A stretch of DNA of 64,000 bases from Vitellaria paradoxa (Eukaryota; Streptophyta; Magnoliopsida; Ericales; Sapotaceae). Positions 11,701 through 25,100 of this stretch are shown one piece after another. The first letter of the stretch is position 1, and every line of letters starts with the position of its first letter. Below the pieces are notes generated by a model. It was given only the letters and a program-made list of their open reading frames with translations, had not been told where the DNA came from and made no database searches. The stretch lies in contig CM034233.1 of NCBI GenBank assembly GCA_019916065.1, positions 4,405,501-4,469,500 on the forward strand, given 5' to 3'. The position numbers and the translations under genes were made by a program.

Positions 11701-14700
11701 TTTATGAACTTCCATTTGGGGGATATTTCACTAATTGCACACATGGCCATTTTTAAAAGGGTAGAAAAGTATTTTTTCCCCTATATTTTTGCTAAAACAA
11801 ACTTCTATCACTATGGATATGTTAGCACAATTGACATATTTAGATAATAACAAAAAATGAATCTTTTTGCTGGAATATGTAAGAAAATAGGCGATTTTAC
11901 ATTTTTACCCCCTAGAAATAGCCATCCAACTCAGCTTTTTCTGTTTGAGGTTTGATTCGTGGTAAGAATGCAACCTTCTAGAAGGCATGTGGTAGTTAAT
12001 TGGTGTTATCTTTGCGAAAATAATGGTGATGTACCCTTTTATCTTTTTGATTTTTTATTGTAATTTTTGGGTTAAAATTTGTAGACAGCATTTTCTTAAG
12101 GTTGTACTATTGTGGTAGCTTGCTCGTAGGGTTCGTGAGATGCGGGAGACAAGAGCAGTTCCAGTGGCCCAAAAGTTTGAGCAGAAGCCGGCAGCAAAAG
12201 CTGTAAAGGGTCTTAACAATTTGCAGTCCTTTCCTCGTGGCATGGAATGTATAGATCCACTAGGACTGGGGTAAACTTTCTTCTGCTACTAATGCCTGTT
12301 TGCTATTAAGTTGTTGCCAGCGATCAAGTAACTTGTACCAACTAAGGCTTCACATTTTTTCATCATCTTATTTTCAGTTACACTTTGTTTTCTGACTGTT
12401 CAGTTTTCATAGTTTGTTTTTTTCTTTTAAGTATTTTTTGTTATGTTATGCAATATTTTTTTTTTTGGATAAATAAAAAAATTATTGAAGAAAAAGGAGC
12501 TAAGAAAATGCCAACTGTGTACACAAAGACCCCTTCCAAAACTACACAAGCAAAATCTCAACAAAATTCATTAAAGAATTTAAATCCAGTTCTCAACAAA
12601 ATTAAAGTAGAAAAAAATATGCTTTTCAACTTATATAAAGTTAATTCTATTCCTTGAAAATATACAATGAGCTACTTGCCAAGATTTCCTACTAAACGAG
12701 CTCACTTTATAACCCCCATTGTGTGTTCCTTGGGAATACCGACTGAACACTAGTGCTGCACAAAAACAAATGCCATAAATCCTTTGTGCACACACAATGA
12801 ATAAAAAGTGATCAATTGATTCTCCCCAATATTTGTACAGGCTACACCTATTGACCAACACTTGCCCTTTGAGTTACGTGCAAAGTTAGGCAAAAATAGC
12901 TTCAAAGCATAATAACACCATTTCAAATGACCTAATTGCAAGAGATTCATCCCATAGAAGACAATCGAAGCATCAACAAAAAGCAAATGGGATACCTCAA
13001 AAGTACCTATGGCCTCCTCTTGCTCTGTACATATTGCTAATTCCCTATAACACATTGTAAAAAGCAGATTTGTGAATAGAAGATTGCTCTATTATGCATT
13101 ATGATTATTGCTTGCCAAAACTTAGCTATTATCACTAAATAATTGTAAAAAAGTATGATGGATTTGGGTTTAAAAGGGCCTTCATGGTCATGGCATAGTT
13201 GTGCATTAGATTAATTTGTCATCATTTTTCAAGAATTAAGTCATTGTTTTTCAGGAATTAAGTTGCCTTTGTTTTGATGAAATTTTTACTTGGCATTTAT
13301 TTATTTATTTTGTTTCATGATGGGAAAAAAATTCATTATCTATCATGTTGACAAGTTTTGAGGTCTTGATTGCACAAGTTTTATAGTTTAATTTTTTTTT
13401 AGTTTAGTTATCTTTCTTTTGTTGAAATTCCTACTTTCAATTTCACCTTTTTCCTGGAAAGTATTCATTATTATTGGGGTTGACAAGGTTTTGATTTTGA
13501 AAGAATGATGATGTTGACAGGATAATAGATAACAGGACATTAAGGTTGATCACTGACAATTCAGATAGCTCTCCATCCAAGTCTGAGAAAGATTTAGATT
13601 ATGACCTTCGCGGTATTCGTCTTCCTTCTTTCATTCATTTGTCCGATACATAACATTAAACTTCTTTTGTTGTCGAAAGCTGCATTTTTTCATTCTGGTT
13701 TTTCTTTATTTTACTACTGTAGTTCGTTTTTTCAGTTATATTTTTTTGTGGTTGCGCAAAATTGTTTGAAGCCATGACTTTTCTTTTCATTGCTATTTTA
13801 ATTAAAAGAGTCTTATCCATCACTATTTTAGAAAAGAGGGTGAAGATAGAGCTGCAAGTAAGTTGATTGAGGACTCCAAATTTTTGGTTAAATAAGTTGA
13901 TTGAGGTTTTCTTGACCTTAGATACAGATAAAATTCAGGGCTTTCTGCATTTTATTAGTAGTACAGGAATTCAACTGGTAGGGCTTCATGATACCAATCC
14001 AAAAGAGAGAAAAACAAATGAAAGAAAGAAGAAAATAGCACAGATTACAACATTGCTTTTACCTAGCCACTGCAGGAATATATTCCTAATTATTTTCCTT
14101 GAATACCAAAATTTTAAATAGAAATGTACAATGGACAGAACCATTTAAAGCCTCTTGGCTGTTGGTTGTCATTTCTATTGCTGTTTATAGGCTTTCTTGC
14201 CATCCTCAATGGTCAGGATATAAAGAACAATAAGTTTGCGACAACACTGGCTCTTGAGATATGTTCTTGGATTGTCATTATGCTGACCGCATTCTTTACA
14301 TAAAACCTTGCAGAAAAGTTGATGTATTTCTCTGAGAAATTTGATGCAAAACTGTTCCTTTCTCGAATACACCAACATACAAGTGGAGCAGACTTGGAGG
14401 CTGGTGCTCTTGCTCTGAAAACTGATCTGAAAGGCCGGACACAACAGAAAAAACAATTGGTCAAAGAAAATTTTGATTGTTTTGTCTCTTGCAAAACCAC
14501 CATTGATGGTAAGGTACCATCATGATGTGTGGGAATTTGACTTTGTCTTCAGCTATGGGTTTTATGCCTGTGCATTTTAGTCATATCTACTATTTATGCT
14601 CTCTCTCCCTCTCTCTCTCTGTGGTGTTTCTTTTTCAATTCTTCTTCAAAGTGTTGGAGGTGAAATGAGTTTTTTTTTTGGATTATGCTACAGATATTGA

Positions 14701-17700
14701 GTCAAAATTGAAACGGATTGAAGAAGACCCTGAAGGTTCTGGAACCTCGCACTTGTTTAATTGTATTCAGGATGTCAGCTCACAGGCTAATCGCGCATTT
14801 GGGCCTTTATTTGAGAGACAGGTAGACAGGGTCAATATTTTGGGTTAGCTCATGAGTTCGTTCTTCTAGGTAAGATAAGTTTATTTCTTAATGAATATTA
14901 ATGTAGGCTCAAACAGAGAAGATCAGGTCCGTTCAAGGAATGCTTCAGAGGTTCCGGACGCTATTCAACTTGCCTAGTACAATTCGTGGAAGTATCAGTA
15001 AGGGTGAATATGATTTGGCAGTTAGGGAGTACAGGAAAGCAAAATCAATTGTTCTGCCATCACATGTATGGAAGAATTTAGTTTTTCATAGTATTGTTTG
15101 GTTGATACAGATCATTTATATTTCCAACTTTAGGCAAACAACTTGCATATATTTATTACTGGTGGTGTCTTTCTTGTATGTTCATTTATATAATCTATAA
15201 TCCTTTGTCGCATAAAAAATTATTAACTTGTGCTGTTCATCCAGTGAGTACCATTTTGTGTAGATGATGTATAATGTATTGCATCTTTAAATAGAGTGTT
15301 TACTAATCCAGCTCCAACCAAACTAAAAAACAAGATACTTTATGGTTATGGGTCATCTGCAGCACTACTCCAATCTAAGCTGCAAACAATGATTTAGTTC
15401 CTTACGCTGCTATGTCAATACTTGTGAGCCCTTTTGTGCTATTTTTTGAGCAATATGAAGGATAAGTAATTCTATCAGCACTACTCCAATCTAAGCCGCA
15501 AACAATGATTTAGTTCCTTACGCTGCTATGTCAATACTTGTGAGCCCTTTTGTGCTATTTTTTGAGCAATATGAAGGATAAGTAATTCTATCTTTCTTAC
15601 AATGCTGTTAATGAAAAAATAGATTGAACAATTTTCCGTGGTGAAAGTGAGCAATTGCAATTGCTTTTGTATTAAAGAAATAATTCATTTGTTCCTATGC
15701 ATTAGTGTAGCATGTTTTTGTACTCTCAGTATTTCATGCATAATTACTCAATACTGTTGTTCGTATGATTTTTAAGCTTAATTGGGTAGGTGTGTTTTTC
15801 ATCAATTTTAGGGGTCATGCTTTTGTTGTGAAGATTTCTGAACTTTTTTTTTTTCATTTTCTTTTCTTCCATTGGCAGTGTCTTTTGAGTTGGTATAACC
15901 TAATGTTTATAAACCGGTCTTGGGCTTTATGGGTATTTTCAATTTCTTTATGTGAGCTTTCTTGTTATAGTAATTTAGGCTAGGGTCTCTAAAGGAAAAA
16001 ATATGCATTCAAAGCTTTTATTTATTGATTTATTTCTCTATAACAACCTAGAAAACCTTGCAGGAGTAAATTAAAATCTAAATTTATGGAATCTTAATAA
16101 TAAATTAATTAAACAAGTTATTGGTTTAATATATTATGATATATTTTCATGTGCTTTACGATGTTTTGATGGAAGCACAAAAATTGTTGTTCTACAAGTT
16201 TTTCATTTTGGTCTCTGTGGAAACAAAATCCTTTCAACTATTTTGTTGAGAAGAAACAATGCTTTATTCCTTAACTCCAATTTCATTTATTCACTGTATT
16301 GATTGACATCAAAAGTCTGGCATTGTTGCTGGATATTTGATTATGCAAGGGCAACTTATGATTGATTATTAGTCATTATGATCTAGTTCTGCTGAACATT
16401 ATTATGTGTCAGACAATGGCTGATATTCCACTATGAATTTGCAGGCATGAAATGCTGAAATCAGTGTGAATTTTTTGTAAATTGTTTATAATCAGTGAAC
16501 TTTTGCTTTTATTTATTTTTGTGATTTGTGGTATGCTTTGCCTTTTCAGGTGGGTATACTGAAACGTGTTCTGGAGGAGGTTGAAAAAGTAATGCATGAG
16601 TTTAAAGGCACACTTTACAAGTCCATGGAAGATCCACAAATAGACTTGACAAACGTATGCTTTTTTATATACGTAATATACATCTCATTATTACACAATC
16701 ATGCCAACAGATATACGACACATAAGAATTCAAGATTTGATTGTTGTCTTTGTTTCTTGTTGACATTGTATTATTTAGAAATGATAAATGTTGGTTACCA
16801 GCACAGACAATAGAAAGAGAAAGAAAATGCAGAGAGCAACCCAACACCAAAAAGAAGAAAAAGAAAGAAAGATACTCCTAGTTTATTTCAGTTTCCGTTT
16901 TTCTGCACTCCATATATCCTATATTATTTATTTTTTCTTGAATGTTTTTGAAGCATTGCATAGGTGCATGGCTATTGATCAGTGCCTCACTGGTTTAACT
17001 AGACTGGTCAATGACTGTGCAATTACTCAGGAAACACTTTGATGTAGCTCATTGCTTGTGCTTCTTATCTAGGATCGCCCATATGTTAGTTTCAATGGTG
17101 ATTGATTTTTTTGTTGGTTACTCAAATGAATATTTTGGTTTTCAAACTCTGTAACTATTCTTTTTTATCCTGTAGCTTGAAAACATTGTGAGACTTCTAT
17201 TGGAGCTGGAGCCTGAGTCAGATCCCGTATGGCATTATTTAAATATACAGGTGAAAAAATTCAAGCACACTAATGTTTTGGTTTATTTCCATGGGACTTT
17301 CAGGTGGCTAACTGCATTGGGATTTTTATTTCAGTTATCTAGGTTTTGAAATATATCTGTGGCTTGTTTGCTAAACCGACTCAACTTCATTAGGAATTCA
17401 TGCTGTTGACTTGGAAATTTGTTATATTCTCAAATGTTATTCTCTCTTGACTTACCATCCATTGTTAAAAAAAAAAAAAAATTGATGAAATTCTTGTTGG
17501 TGTTTTCCACCCTCCAGTTAGCTCAACCATATTTTCCTCTAAGTTGACATGGTATTAAAAGTGGTAAGTCAACTTTCTGACTTTCTTTTGCTTTGTCTAT
17601 CATATCGATAGAATAATAGAATTCGAGGTTTGCTTGAAAAATGCACCTTAGACCATGAAGCAAGAATGGAAATTTTACAGAATGATATACGAGAAAAAGC

Positions 17701-19082
17701 TTTGTCTGATGCAAAGTGGGAGCAAATTCAGCAAGATGTAAATCAGTCTGTAAGTGCTACTACCAAAGGGTTTGTCTTATGTTTGTATGAAAACTGATGG
17801 CTACTCCATTTAAGACAAAATAATGTTTGACCTTTTTTTCATGTGCTCTTATCAGTTAGATGTCGATTGTACTGTTGTTTCTGGAAACACCCATCTGCTG
17901 GGAGATTCACCAGCAGACTTTACTGGTGTTGAATCTGATGCTCTCAGAGGAAGGTATATCCAAAGGTTAACTGCTGTACTTATCCATCACATACCGGCTT
18001 TTTGGAAAGTAGCCCTTTCTGTTTCCAGTGGGAAATTTGCAAAGGTATCTTGGACATTTTATTTCATCTTAAGCCCTGCACATGTAGCCTATGTCGTATC
18101 TTGAACTTTTCCTCTTTTTGCATAAGCCCAGAACAGATAGACTTAAATTTTCCAAGAAATTGTATCTGAATTGGAACTAAAGCAATTGCATATATCATAA
18201 AAATGGTAAAAAAAAATTTGTCAATTATATTTGACACATTGTTTGCCTATGTCCATGTTGTTGTATTCACTCTTTATTGCAATTTGTTCTTTACAAGATG
18301 CTAACAAGAGGTTCTCCAACTTTCTCACACACTCGAGAAAAATTACTATGCAATTGAATTCTCCACTGAAATATATGCAGAAAACTAACTAAAACTGCTG
18401 GAAACTGTCATGCTGTTCAAACATGACTATCTGACATTTGGACACCAATTTACATAGACAAATTCTCATCAATTAGGGCAATTGCATTCGAACGGCAATA
18501 ATCCCTGTTCGAACACAAATAGGAAAAACCTAAAAAATTCCCAGATCAAGACCATTTTTTTTTTATGAATAATAAAAATTTTAGTAAAAATGCATCAAGA
18601 AGATGTGAAGGGGGGGCCGAAAGCCGAGTTACAACTCCAAGCTACTTTCAACATTCGAAAAAGGAATAAGCTCCGGGTCTTTGCTCCCCTCTAACCAACC
18701 GTATAATATGGACAACAAGCAACTCATTAACCTATACAAAGGTAATTCTCTATCTGTAAAATTTCTTCTATTTCTTTCTCCCCAAACCTACCAAAGAATA
18801 CAAAACGGAAAAATATCCCACACTCTTTTCTTGTATTTAGGGATTCTGACTCCCCATCAAGACTCCAAAAATCGATCCATCCCTCTTTGAAGCAGCCTAG
18901 GCAATACTGAATTGCAAAAGGGTGAAATTCTACAATTCCTTAGCCCACGGGTATTTCCACGAACAAGTGATCAATTGATTACCCAAAAATCCTTGCAGAG
19001 ACAACACCTGTTAACAATAACCATCTTTCTCCTCCTCAAGTTGTCAATTGTCAGGATTTTCTGCTGCGCTAACCACCATACC

Positions 19083-19113
<31 letters not shown>

Positions 19114-22100
19114 AAAAAGAGAGAGAGAAAAAAAAAGGGGAAAAAAAAGGCCACTCCTCAAGATTTTGGCATGGAACCTCCAAAATTTGCCCCATTCTCT
19201 TACCTCCCACCAAGGCCTTGTTCAAAGACTTAACCTGGAACAAACCTGAGCTTGTTAAACTCCAAGTAAGCTTGTCTTCACCGCCTTTCACCTTGAAGGA
19301 ATACAAGAGTTGCAATAGGTAAATGTAGCCTTCTGTCTCCCAGATCCAGACCATACGATCTGCAAGTTTCAATCTGGAGAAGAATTGTTCCTCCACTCAT
19401 TCCCATTCCACAACCTCACATATATGATCTACAATCAAAATAGAAAACTCAACAAGTTAGTTGCTGGAATTTCTGGATAGCAAGTTGGCAACCTATTTAG
19501 GCTTTAGGTTGTGAAGTCAGAGGTCAAAAGTGGATGAAAGGGTTAGAAAGAAGTGAAGGAATTTCACCTAGAACTCCAAGGAATTGTGACATGAAATGGC
19601 ATTGCATCACATTTTAAACAAAGCTTCAAATGAAGCATATTTCTTCATCCAGTACAATATAAATTTTCCTTCAAGTTTTCATGGAGCATGACTTATTTTC
19701 TGACTTTGGCTTTTCCTTGGATTTCTTTTCTTGTGTTGTTCATCTAAAACTACATGTGATTCTTATTTCAGTCTTCCCAAGTTTCTGCTGACTCCAATGT
19801 TAATACTTCTGCAAATAAAAGCGACGAAAAAGCTGGAGATGGAAAGTACTTGGGTCATTCTGTTGATGAAGTTGCTGGAATGGTACGCAATACAATATTG
19901 GCATATGAAGCAAAGGTAAATGCTACTTGTGTTACGTGACATCAGAATTTTATATTGCGACAGGACCATTTACTTGTCTTACTTTTGAATATGAGCCTTA
20001 GTAAATGCTGCTTGTGTTACGTGACCTCAGAAGTTAATGCTGTGACAGGACCATTTACTTGTCTTACTTTTGAATATGAGCCTTAGTAAGATGCTTTAGG
20101 TGACTGTTTTTATCGATATTCTCTACTGGGCCATGAGGGAGTAAAATCATTTGTTAATATTGGACATGCAAAATTTTCTTTACTATTAGTCAACCTGTAT
20201 TTTATTCCTGGGATAATAAGTTTACAGCTAGAGTATTATGCAGACGAGCATGTATGCTTACGGACATGTATATCTTAAGAAGCATGGGTGCGGACTCCCA
20301 ATACGAATACAACACAACACAGACACCTAAATACGTTAATTTTAAAAAATATGAGGACACGACACATCAAAGACACATTAATGAATAAATATATAATTTT
20401 ACATATATACATGAAAATACAACTCTTTTTTGCCACTTTTATATTTAAAACACACTTATCTTTTATTTATACCTATTTTAGGAAAAAAAAAATTTACAAA
20501 CAAAGTGGATTTCTAATCTTAGTAACCAAATCACGGAGCGCGAGTAAAAACAAAGCGAGAGGCATGGCAGAGAAATTTATGCATTAATACACGGAGTTCC
20601 ATGTTTCATTTACGCATATTTCACAATGTGTAGGTAGGTGTTTTTGACTGTGATAGCTTGGCCTTTGTAGAGTGACGCAATAAGGATTTTGCCAAGCTTA
20701 CTTGCTGTTTAACTTAGTTAATCATGATGCTGCCTCAACTGCATTTTATTCTGAGCAATGGTGCTCATTATTTTCCCTTTTAATTACTGCTTTGGAAGAT
20801 GAAAGTGGAACTAATTGCATCTTCTGTTACTGCTCCAGGTCCAAAACACGTTTCGTGATCTTGAAGAATCAAATATCCTTTGCCCATACATGAGTGATGC
20901 CATAAAGGAGATATCAAAAGCATGCCAAGCATTTGAAGCAAAAGAATCCTCTCCTCCAATTGCTGGTATGTAGATTTCACTCATGCTGTGGTTTATTGTG
21001 TCATCAAAATTTTCCAACTGTTTGCTCCTGCAACCAACAGTGGCAGCACTAAGGACACTTCATTCTGAGATTATAAAGATCTACATACTAAGGCTTTGTT
21101 CATGGATGCGGGCTTCATCAGAAGAGATATCTAGAGATGAATCATGGATCCCAGTTTCTATCCTTGAAAGAAACAAGTCTCCGTACACAATCTCTTCCTT
21201 GCCTCTGGCATTCCGTTCGATTATGGCTTCAGCAATGGATCAGATCAATTTGTAAGCCTTTCAAGCCTGGTCAGCAGTTTTGCATATTAAAATATGGAGA
21301 AGTTGGATCATGATATCTGTAATAAGAGAACATCAGCCAAAAAAAAAAAAAAACAGAAAATAAGACATGCACAAAGTACATTAGGTTGGATAGTTTGTGC
21401 CATTTCTTTGAAAGTTCATTACATTTCTCTTGGCTATGTAGTGATGACAATACAATTGCTAGACATGAATGCATGATTGTAAATGAGCTAAGCTGGAGAG
21501 TGAGCTCTGTAAACTGTTGCTTTCAAGCCTGGGCTTGAGCTCAACCTAAATTCAGGACACCATAATTGAGTCAGTTCAACGGACCGAACTGAACCAATTG
21601 GTATATTCATTTGGTAAAAAAACTGATAATTATGCAGGGAGGTTCCATTCGATCCCTCCTCCTGTTGCTAGACCCATGGAGTTAGTGGATCTTAATACTT
21701 GTTTGTCACTTCCATTTGGCTCATTAACTATGGGATAGTTTTGGTAACTAACTTGGTAGCTAGAGCCGGAAGCTAGCCCAGGAGGTCTTGGGCTTGATCC
21801 ATCTGAAAATATGGTGTGCATCTTGGCTACCTAAGTAAAGAATAGCTTACATCATCTGCAGGCCAGTGGTTTGTGCAATGAACTCCTCACCATATTGATG
21901 GTAACCCATCAATTAGATTTTGCCAAGCCATGACTTCATCCTGAGTGATGAAGCTCCTGCAGGTTGGCTTGGCATTTTTTTTTATAAGAAACTGAGTATT
22001 ATTACAATATTAATAAAAGAGTACAAAAACCAAGAAGTTCTCAAAAGGAAAATGTACAAGCCGACTACGTAACGGAAATAGGTAACCAGTTCATTTGAAT

Positions 22101-25100
22101 TAGGAGCAAGGGCATGCCTGCAAACTCTAGGGTAACAAAACTCCAAAAAGAAGCAAAAAAGTTCAACTTTTCCCATAATCTGAAGACATCATCTTGTTTA
22201 CACTAAAAAATTCCAACATTTCTCTCCCTCCAAATAACTCACAACACATTCCTTGACAACACTTTTGCTTTTTTCTAGTGGCCAAAGTCCCAAAACTCAA
22301 CTGGTTGAGTTAGAGAAATGAGAAGAAAATTAATAGCTATATGTTTAAAAAAAAAAATTTAATTTTTACTTCGTAAAGCATAACAAAATGACACCAACTA
22401 GTAGTTATATTTTCCCTGCAATTTTCTTTTCCTTCCAAAAATTCATGTTCCAAACATAGCCTAAATATTATCTCAAAGTTTGTACTTTCCAGGATGATTC
22501 AATCTTTAAGGAGTGAAGCTACTAAGTCGGAAGATATATTCGTTCAGCTTCAAGAAATTCAAGAATCTGTTAGACTTGCTTTTTTGAACTGTTTGCTGGA
22601 TTTTGCTGGTATTATGGATGAGTTACTGCCTTGACTCTGTTTTCCATAGTGTTTCAGAAATAAATATAGTTTTGCAGTTGTAACTTCCATTTGTTGTACA
22701 TTAAGCAGGTCATCTGGAGCACATTGGAGGTGCGCTTGCCCAAAATAGATCAAATAAAGGAAGTCCACAATTGCAAAATGGATATTCTCAAGACTTTGAA
22801 AATTTATCTGATCCTTACCCTGGAAGTGTCATCGATCCACATCAAAAGCTTTTAATGGTTTTGAGTAACATTGGATACTGCAAAGATGAACTTTCTCGTG
22901 AATTGTACTACAAATACAGACATATCTGGCTACATCCCAGGTACTTAATCATCAAGTGGCCCTTCTTTCTTTGATACAAAACTATTTGATCTTTTGTAGA
23001 GGGATTTTCAGTACATTATATTTCTTGGAGATCAAATAAGCCTGCAGCAATTTGAGGCATCTGATTGCATTGTGGTATCTGAAATAGTTAACCTACAAGC
23101 CACATCCATTAGTGTAATAATTAGCTTGAGCATAGCATAAACCATTCCTTGCTGGCCCAAACCTCTTTTAAAGGTGATAATGAGGCATGCACCGGTGGTG
23201 TTAATTGCAAGTGCCATGATTGGTGTTAACATAATTTCTGAATAGCTGAAAGTGTCAGTAAGTGTCAGTAAGTCATAGGATTAAGTTCGATGAATCTCCC
23301 TGATTTTGCATTCTTACCTCTTTTTTTGATCCTCTTGTTTAACTGTATGTGATATTAGGACCCTCTTCATGTTCATACATTAAATCATACCAAACGGTTT
23401 TTTTTTACCAGTTTTTGCTTCTTAGTTCTCTATATTTCTCTCTCCTTCCCTGCCTGCATCTGCATGTGGCTACAGCCTTTGTTATATACAAATATTAGTT
23501 GTGACATTCTTGTATTCACTGCAGTAAGGGAAGAGATGAAGAGGACAGCGATATGCAAGATTTGATTATGTCTTTCTCCGCGCTTGAAGACAAGGTCCTT
23601 GAACAGTACACTTATGCAAAGGTAAACTGGACATTATTTTTACCTCATGCACATCATTACGTGAGAATCATTTTTCGTCCTTGTTCTGCCATCTGTGTTG
23701 ACTTTCTACTTGGGTTGATTCCCATCTGGGTGAGAATTTAGTTAGGCTGCCTTTGTCTTTATATGGATTTCAGTTTATTAGGAGGTTCATGAGCAAGCAA
23801 ATTTCACAATTCACATTAAGTCATTATGACTAAACCCCATAAACCAGATTGTTTCAAACTTTCAACATAAGCTGTCTAGGGTAGCTATCAGCTGAACATG
23901 ACCTTAGGCAACATTCTTCACATTTGCTAGTATTAATCCCCTGGGTGACAGAAGTGTGTTTGTTAGGTTCGTCACGATAATACTGGAAAGTTGTAAGGAA
24001 ATATGAAGGGAGAAAATTCATTTAGTTTGAGGTAGCATGAATTGCGGGACTTGGCATTTTCTGCCACAGCTGAACTGCCAATTGGCAGCAGTTAAATGTT
24101 CTGAAAACTGATCCCATAGATCCATATTTTCTTGCTTTTGGGCTTTCCTAAACCTAAAAGAGAATTGCTAAATATAATGAGGTTAAAATTTGTTTGTTCT
24201 CCTCCAAATTTCTTATAAGGCATCCACTGTGTGTTATACTGGATAGAAATCCTTCTGCCTCTCTACTTGGGTACTTGATTTACGAAATTGCATTCCAGTT
24301 TCTTTTTATGGTCATCAAAAACAAAGAAAAACAGGGCAAGAAATGAGACCGCTGAAAAGGATAAAGGGGAAGGACATTCATTTAAAAAAAAAAAAAAAAA
24401 CAAAGAATAAGAGAGTGAGAGAGAGAGAAAGCATGCTAGTACGCCTGGAAGTTAGGAAGAACTTCATTCTAGGTATCTTTAAATAAAAAAAAAAAAAAAC
24501 TCTTCCTTTTCCCCCTTATCCAATTATTTGAAAAGTGTATGACATTTTAAACTACACTGGGTATATTCTCTGAATCGTTGGCTTGTTATTAATTACTTGG
24601 ACATTTTGAATTGTTTAATATTGAATAATAGTTATAGTGGCCACATTGAATAATGACATGTGCATAAATATTTACATCACAATATATCAACCTAAAAATG
24701 TTGTTGTTTTTATTGTTATTATTATTATTAAATGTTATATCTGGCCTTGATTTCTTTTCCCAAGATTATAATGACTATTTTATATAAAAATTCTCTTTGA
24801 TATAACTCATCTGCACCTCGATGGTAAATTGTTAATAAAATTGTTTGAACTTTGATAAGTCTGAACTTCTGAATACTACTTGGCTGATGGAGACTAGATG
24901 TTTAAGGAAATCTTTCGTACCGTTGCCTGCTAACGGTATCATTTGTATCTTCATCCTTTGTAGCCATTATTGCCTACATTGAAAAGGGCATTCATTATTG
25001 CCAGGATGATTTAACAATTGAAAAACAATACACAATAAACCAGTTCTTGATGTTTGTTTTGCTAAAGTCTACCATTATTTGGCTGGAGAGGTTCCTATTA

